A stretch of DNA of 64,000 bases, from positions 1,798,001-1,862,000 of the forward strand of contig NZ_CP023315.3 in NCBI RefSeq assembly GCF_002310375.3, written 5' to 3'. Under the pieces are notes generated by a model that saw only the letters and a program-made list of their open reading frames with translations, had not been told where the DNA came from and ran no database searches. Each line of letters opens with the position of its first letter. The first letter of the stretch is position 1. This stretch comes from Caulobacter vibrioides (GTDB lineage Bacteria; Pseudomonadota; Alphaproteobacteria; Caulobacterales; Caulobacteraceae). This document shows, one piece after another, positions 61,979 through 64,000 of the stretch. Both the position numbers and the translations under genes were made by a program.

Positions 61979-63988
61979 CTACGGTTGTGACTTTACGAGC
62001 ACAAACGAACCGGGGGCGTCCTCCAGCGGCTTCAGCTTGCCCTTGGCCGGGTCACGGGCTGGAACCTGCTCGCCAGAGCGCGACTTCAGCCACGCCGACC
62101 AGTGCGGCCACCAGGAGCCTGGCTGCTCCTGCGCGCCCGCGATCCACTGCGAAACGTCCGCCGGGAGCTCGTCGTTGGTCCAGTGCTGGTACTTTTTGGC
62201 GTCGGGGTGATTGATCACGCCGGCGATGTGGCCCGAGCCCGCCATGGTGAAGGTCACCGGACCGCCGAACGCCTTGGCGCCGCGATAGACGCTGCGATAG
62301 GGGGCGATGTGGTCGTCCTTCGAGGACTGAACATAGATCGGCGTCTTGACCGTCGACAGATCCAGATGCTCGCCGCCCAGGCTGAGCTTGCCGGTTGTCA
62401 GGGCGTTGTCCTTGTAGAAGTTGCGTAGATAGAACAGATGCAGCGCCTTGGGCATCCGCGTCTGATCGGCGTTCCAGAACAGCAGGTCGAACGGGCGCGG
62501 CTCCTTGCCCATCAGGTAGTTGCTGACGAAGAACGACCAGATCAGGTCATTGCCCCGCAGCGCGTTGAAGGTGTCGGCCATGGATTGGCTGGGCAGGAAG
62601 CCGCCCGCCTGATCCATCTGCTGCTCGATCGACTGCAACCACTCCTCGTTGGTGAACAGGAGCAGGTCGCCGGCTTCGGCGAAGTCCTGCTGGGCGGCGA
62701 AGAAGGTGGCCGAGTTGATCCGCTTGTCGCCGCGCGCGGCCATGTGGGCCAGGGCGACCGAAAGCAGGGTGCCGCCGATGCAGTATCCGACGGTGTTGAC
62801 CCGATCGACCCCGCACTGGGTCATCACCTGCTGGGTGGCGTCGTAGATTCCCTCGAACATGTAGTCTTCGAAGGTCTTGGCCGCGAGCGTCTGGTCGGGA
62901 TTGACCCACGAGGCGACGAACACCGTGAAGCCCTGGCCGGTCAGCCAGCGGATCATCGAGTTCTCTGGCCGCAGGTCCATGATGTAGAACTTGTTGATCC
63001 ACGGCGGGAAGATCAGCAGCGGGATCTCGCACACCGTGTCCGTGGTCGGGTCGAACTGCAGCAGCTGCAGGATGTCGTTCTGGTAGACGACCTTGCCCGG
63101 GGCGGTCGCGACGTTCTCGCCGACCTTGAACTTGGCCAGATCGGTTTGGCTGATCGCCAGCTGGCCGCCGCCACGCTCGAGGTCCGCCGCGAAATTCTCC
63201 ATGCCGCGCACCAGGCTCTGCCCCTGGGTCTGGACGACTTCGCGAAGGGCGGCCGGGTTTGAGATCAGGAAGTTCGACGGCGAGAACGCGTCGGTCAGCA
63301 TCCTGGTGAAGAACTCGACCCTGCGCTTGGTCGCGGGATCGACCCCGTCCACCTCGGCGATCAGCCCATTCAACCAGTTCGACGAGAGCAGGTAGGACTG
63401 CTTCATCAGGTCGAACATCGGGTTCGACGCCCAGTCAGGATCATTGAAGCGCTTGTCGCCAGCCGAGGGGGCGACCACAGGGGTGACCGCTTCCCCGGCC
63501 GCGCGTCGCGCCGCGTTCTGCCAGAGTTCCATGTACTGGCCAAAAAGGTCCGCCTGGGCCCGCATAAGCCGATCTGGCTGGGCCGCGAGACGGGTCATCA
63601 CCTCGTTCAGCGCCGGGGCGACGTGGAAGGGATCCGGGCTCAGGGCGGCGGGGCGATCGGCTTGGCGCAACGCCGCTTCGGCGATCGCGCCCTGGGCGGT
63701 GACCGCGGCGCGCGCGAGATTCGCCGACAGGGTCTCGACCATCTTCAACTGATCGGGCGACAGCATGGTCTCGAACGGTGGGAAGGCGCGAGCGTCTTCA
63801 CGCGGCGGCGGGGAGGCGCGGGCCGAATCGCTCTGCGGCGGCGCCTCGATGGCTTCAGGCTTTGCTTTCGGCTTTGCCGACTTGGCGGCGGCCTTGGGTT
63901 TCGCGGCGGCCTTTTCAGCCTTCGCGGCCTCATCGGCCTTCGTCGCGGCCTTCTTCCGAGGCTTGGGGGCGGCCTTCGCCGTGGCCAT
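61979..63988 (-). CDS. phaC: Class I poly(3-hydroxyalkanoate) synthase with histone-like N-tail
   Basis: Polymerises 3-hydroxyacyl-CoA into storage polyester granules. The 669-residue protein has the lipase-like box GYCIGGTLLSVAL with the catalytic Cys403, the Asp in SSKDDHIAPYRSVY and the His in AGSGHIAGVINHP. WVNPDQTLAAKTFEDYMFEG and PPWINKFYIMDLRPENS also fit class I. Before the synthase core come about 95 residues, the first 45 rich in Lys/Ala/Pro (AKAAPKPRKKAATKADEAAK). The ATG follows GGAGGAAACCTC, which lies at the window edge. Confidence 0.95.
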   Translation of the reverse strand: MATAKAAPKPRKKAATKADEAAKAEKAAAKPKAAAKSAKPKAKPEAIEAPPQSDSARASPPPREDARAFPPFETMLSPDQLKMVETLSANLARAAVTAQGAIAEAALRQADRPAALSPDPFHVAPALNEVMTRLAAQPDRLMRAQADLFGQYMELWQNAARRAAGEAVTPVVAPSAGDKRFNDPDWASNPMFDLMKQSYLLSSNWLNGLIAEVDGVDPATKRRVEFFTRMLTDAFSPSNFLISNPAALREVVQTQGQSLVRGMENFAADLERGGGQLAISQTDLAKFKVGENVATAPGKVVYQNDILQLLQFDPTTDTVCEIPLLIFPPWINKFYIMDLRPENSMIRWLTGQGFTVFVASWVNPDQTLAAKTFEDYMFEGIYDATQQVMTQCGVDRVNTVGYCIGGTLLSVALAHMAARGDKRINSATFFAAQQDFAEAGDLLLFTNEEWLQSIEQQMDQAGGFLPSQSMADTFNALRGNDLIWSFFVSNYLMGKEPRPFDLLFWNADQTRMPKALHLFYLRNFYKDNALTTGKLSLGGEHLDLSTVKTPIYVQSSKDDHIAPYRSVYRGAKAFGGPVTFTMAGSGHIAGVINHPDAKKYQHWTNDELPADVSQWIAGAQEQPGSWWPHWSAWLKSRSGEQVPARDPAKGKLKPLEDAPGSFVLVKSQP

Positions 63989-64000
63989 GAGGTTTCCTCC

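Overview
The window is a contiguous piece of a high-GC alphaproteobacterial chromosome, almost certainly a Caulobacter. The evidence is the combination of an ALAS-type hemA next to mucR and glyA, a CheY-like protein with a Cle-type arginine stretch beside hppA, the alphaproteobacterial LexA motif GTTC-N7-GTTC, the yceD-plsX-fabH-ihfA-merR block and DUF2842. Genus-level placement is inference from gene content and order; the species cannot be settled from sequence alone. Coding density is very high. I see no phage, insertion sequence, CRISPR array, rRNA or replication origin. The only RNA gene is a tRNA-Pro(GGG).

Layout. 0-5.2 kb: valS, an acyl-CoA ligase and a DUF1801 protein. 5.2-8.3 kb: a Tat-exported amidase, tlyA and a glycine-zipper envelope protein whose frame is broken at a poly-G tract. 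8.4-13.5 kb: an Fe-S RNA m5U methyltransferase, a SAM methyltransferase, an acyltransferase-3 protein, then a DGPF protein coupled to an ECF42-type sigma factor. 13.5-17.7 kb: a radical SAM protein behind a perfect LexA box, a small glycosyltransferase-like protein, a lytic transglycosylase and a uracil-DNA glycosylase. 17.8-25.5 kb: ETF-ubiquinone oxidoreductase, a TPR lipoprotein, ispE, an exported cyclophilin, the glnK-amtB ammonium operon and a DUF486 membrane protein. 25.6-36.2 kb: glyQS, a metal-dependent hydrolase divergent from a TetR regulator, a Nudix enzyme, a serine hydrolase, an AraC regulator with hemB, a Baeyer-Villiger-type monooxygenase and a DUF2147 protein. 36.4-41.1 kb: a valine/isobutyrate catabolic group (acyl-CoA dehydrogenase, 3-hydroxyisobutyryl-CoA hydrolase, 3-hydroxyisobutyrate dehydrogenase) interleaved with a histidine phosphatase and a methyltransferase-fold lipoprotein. 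41.2-50.5 kb: hemA, mucR, glyA, nrdR, a divergent ribH, nusB, thiL, a periplasmic protein, hppA and a Cle-like CheY. 50.8-57.5 kb: bamE, cytochrome bc1 chaperone, yceD-plsX-fabH-ihfA-merR, tRNA-Pro, two small membrane proteins and ctaA. 57.6-64 kb: a PhoX-like protein, rplM-rpsI, argC, a DUF1287 protein and phaC.

Several genes fit together. The valine catabolic enzymes and the acyl-CoA dehydrogenase feed electrons towards ETF and the ETF-QO encoded here, and phaC would use surplus 3-hydroxyacyl-CoA. hemA and hemB supply haem, which ctaA converts to haem A, and the bc1 chaperone serves the same respiratory chain. glyQS, glyA, valS, rplM/rpsI, nusB and tRNA-Pro are translation or housekeeping genes.

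The most interesting signals are: a LexA box in front of a radical SAM gene; a ribH paralogue with altered active-site positions at the usual ribH-nusB locus; a methyltransferase fold with a lipoprotein signal; palindromic intergenic repeats of several types that all sit between convergent genes; a homopolymer frameshift in a glycine-zipper gene; and a stretch of glyS with atypical base and codon use.
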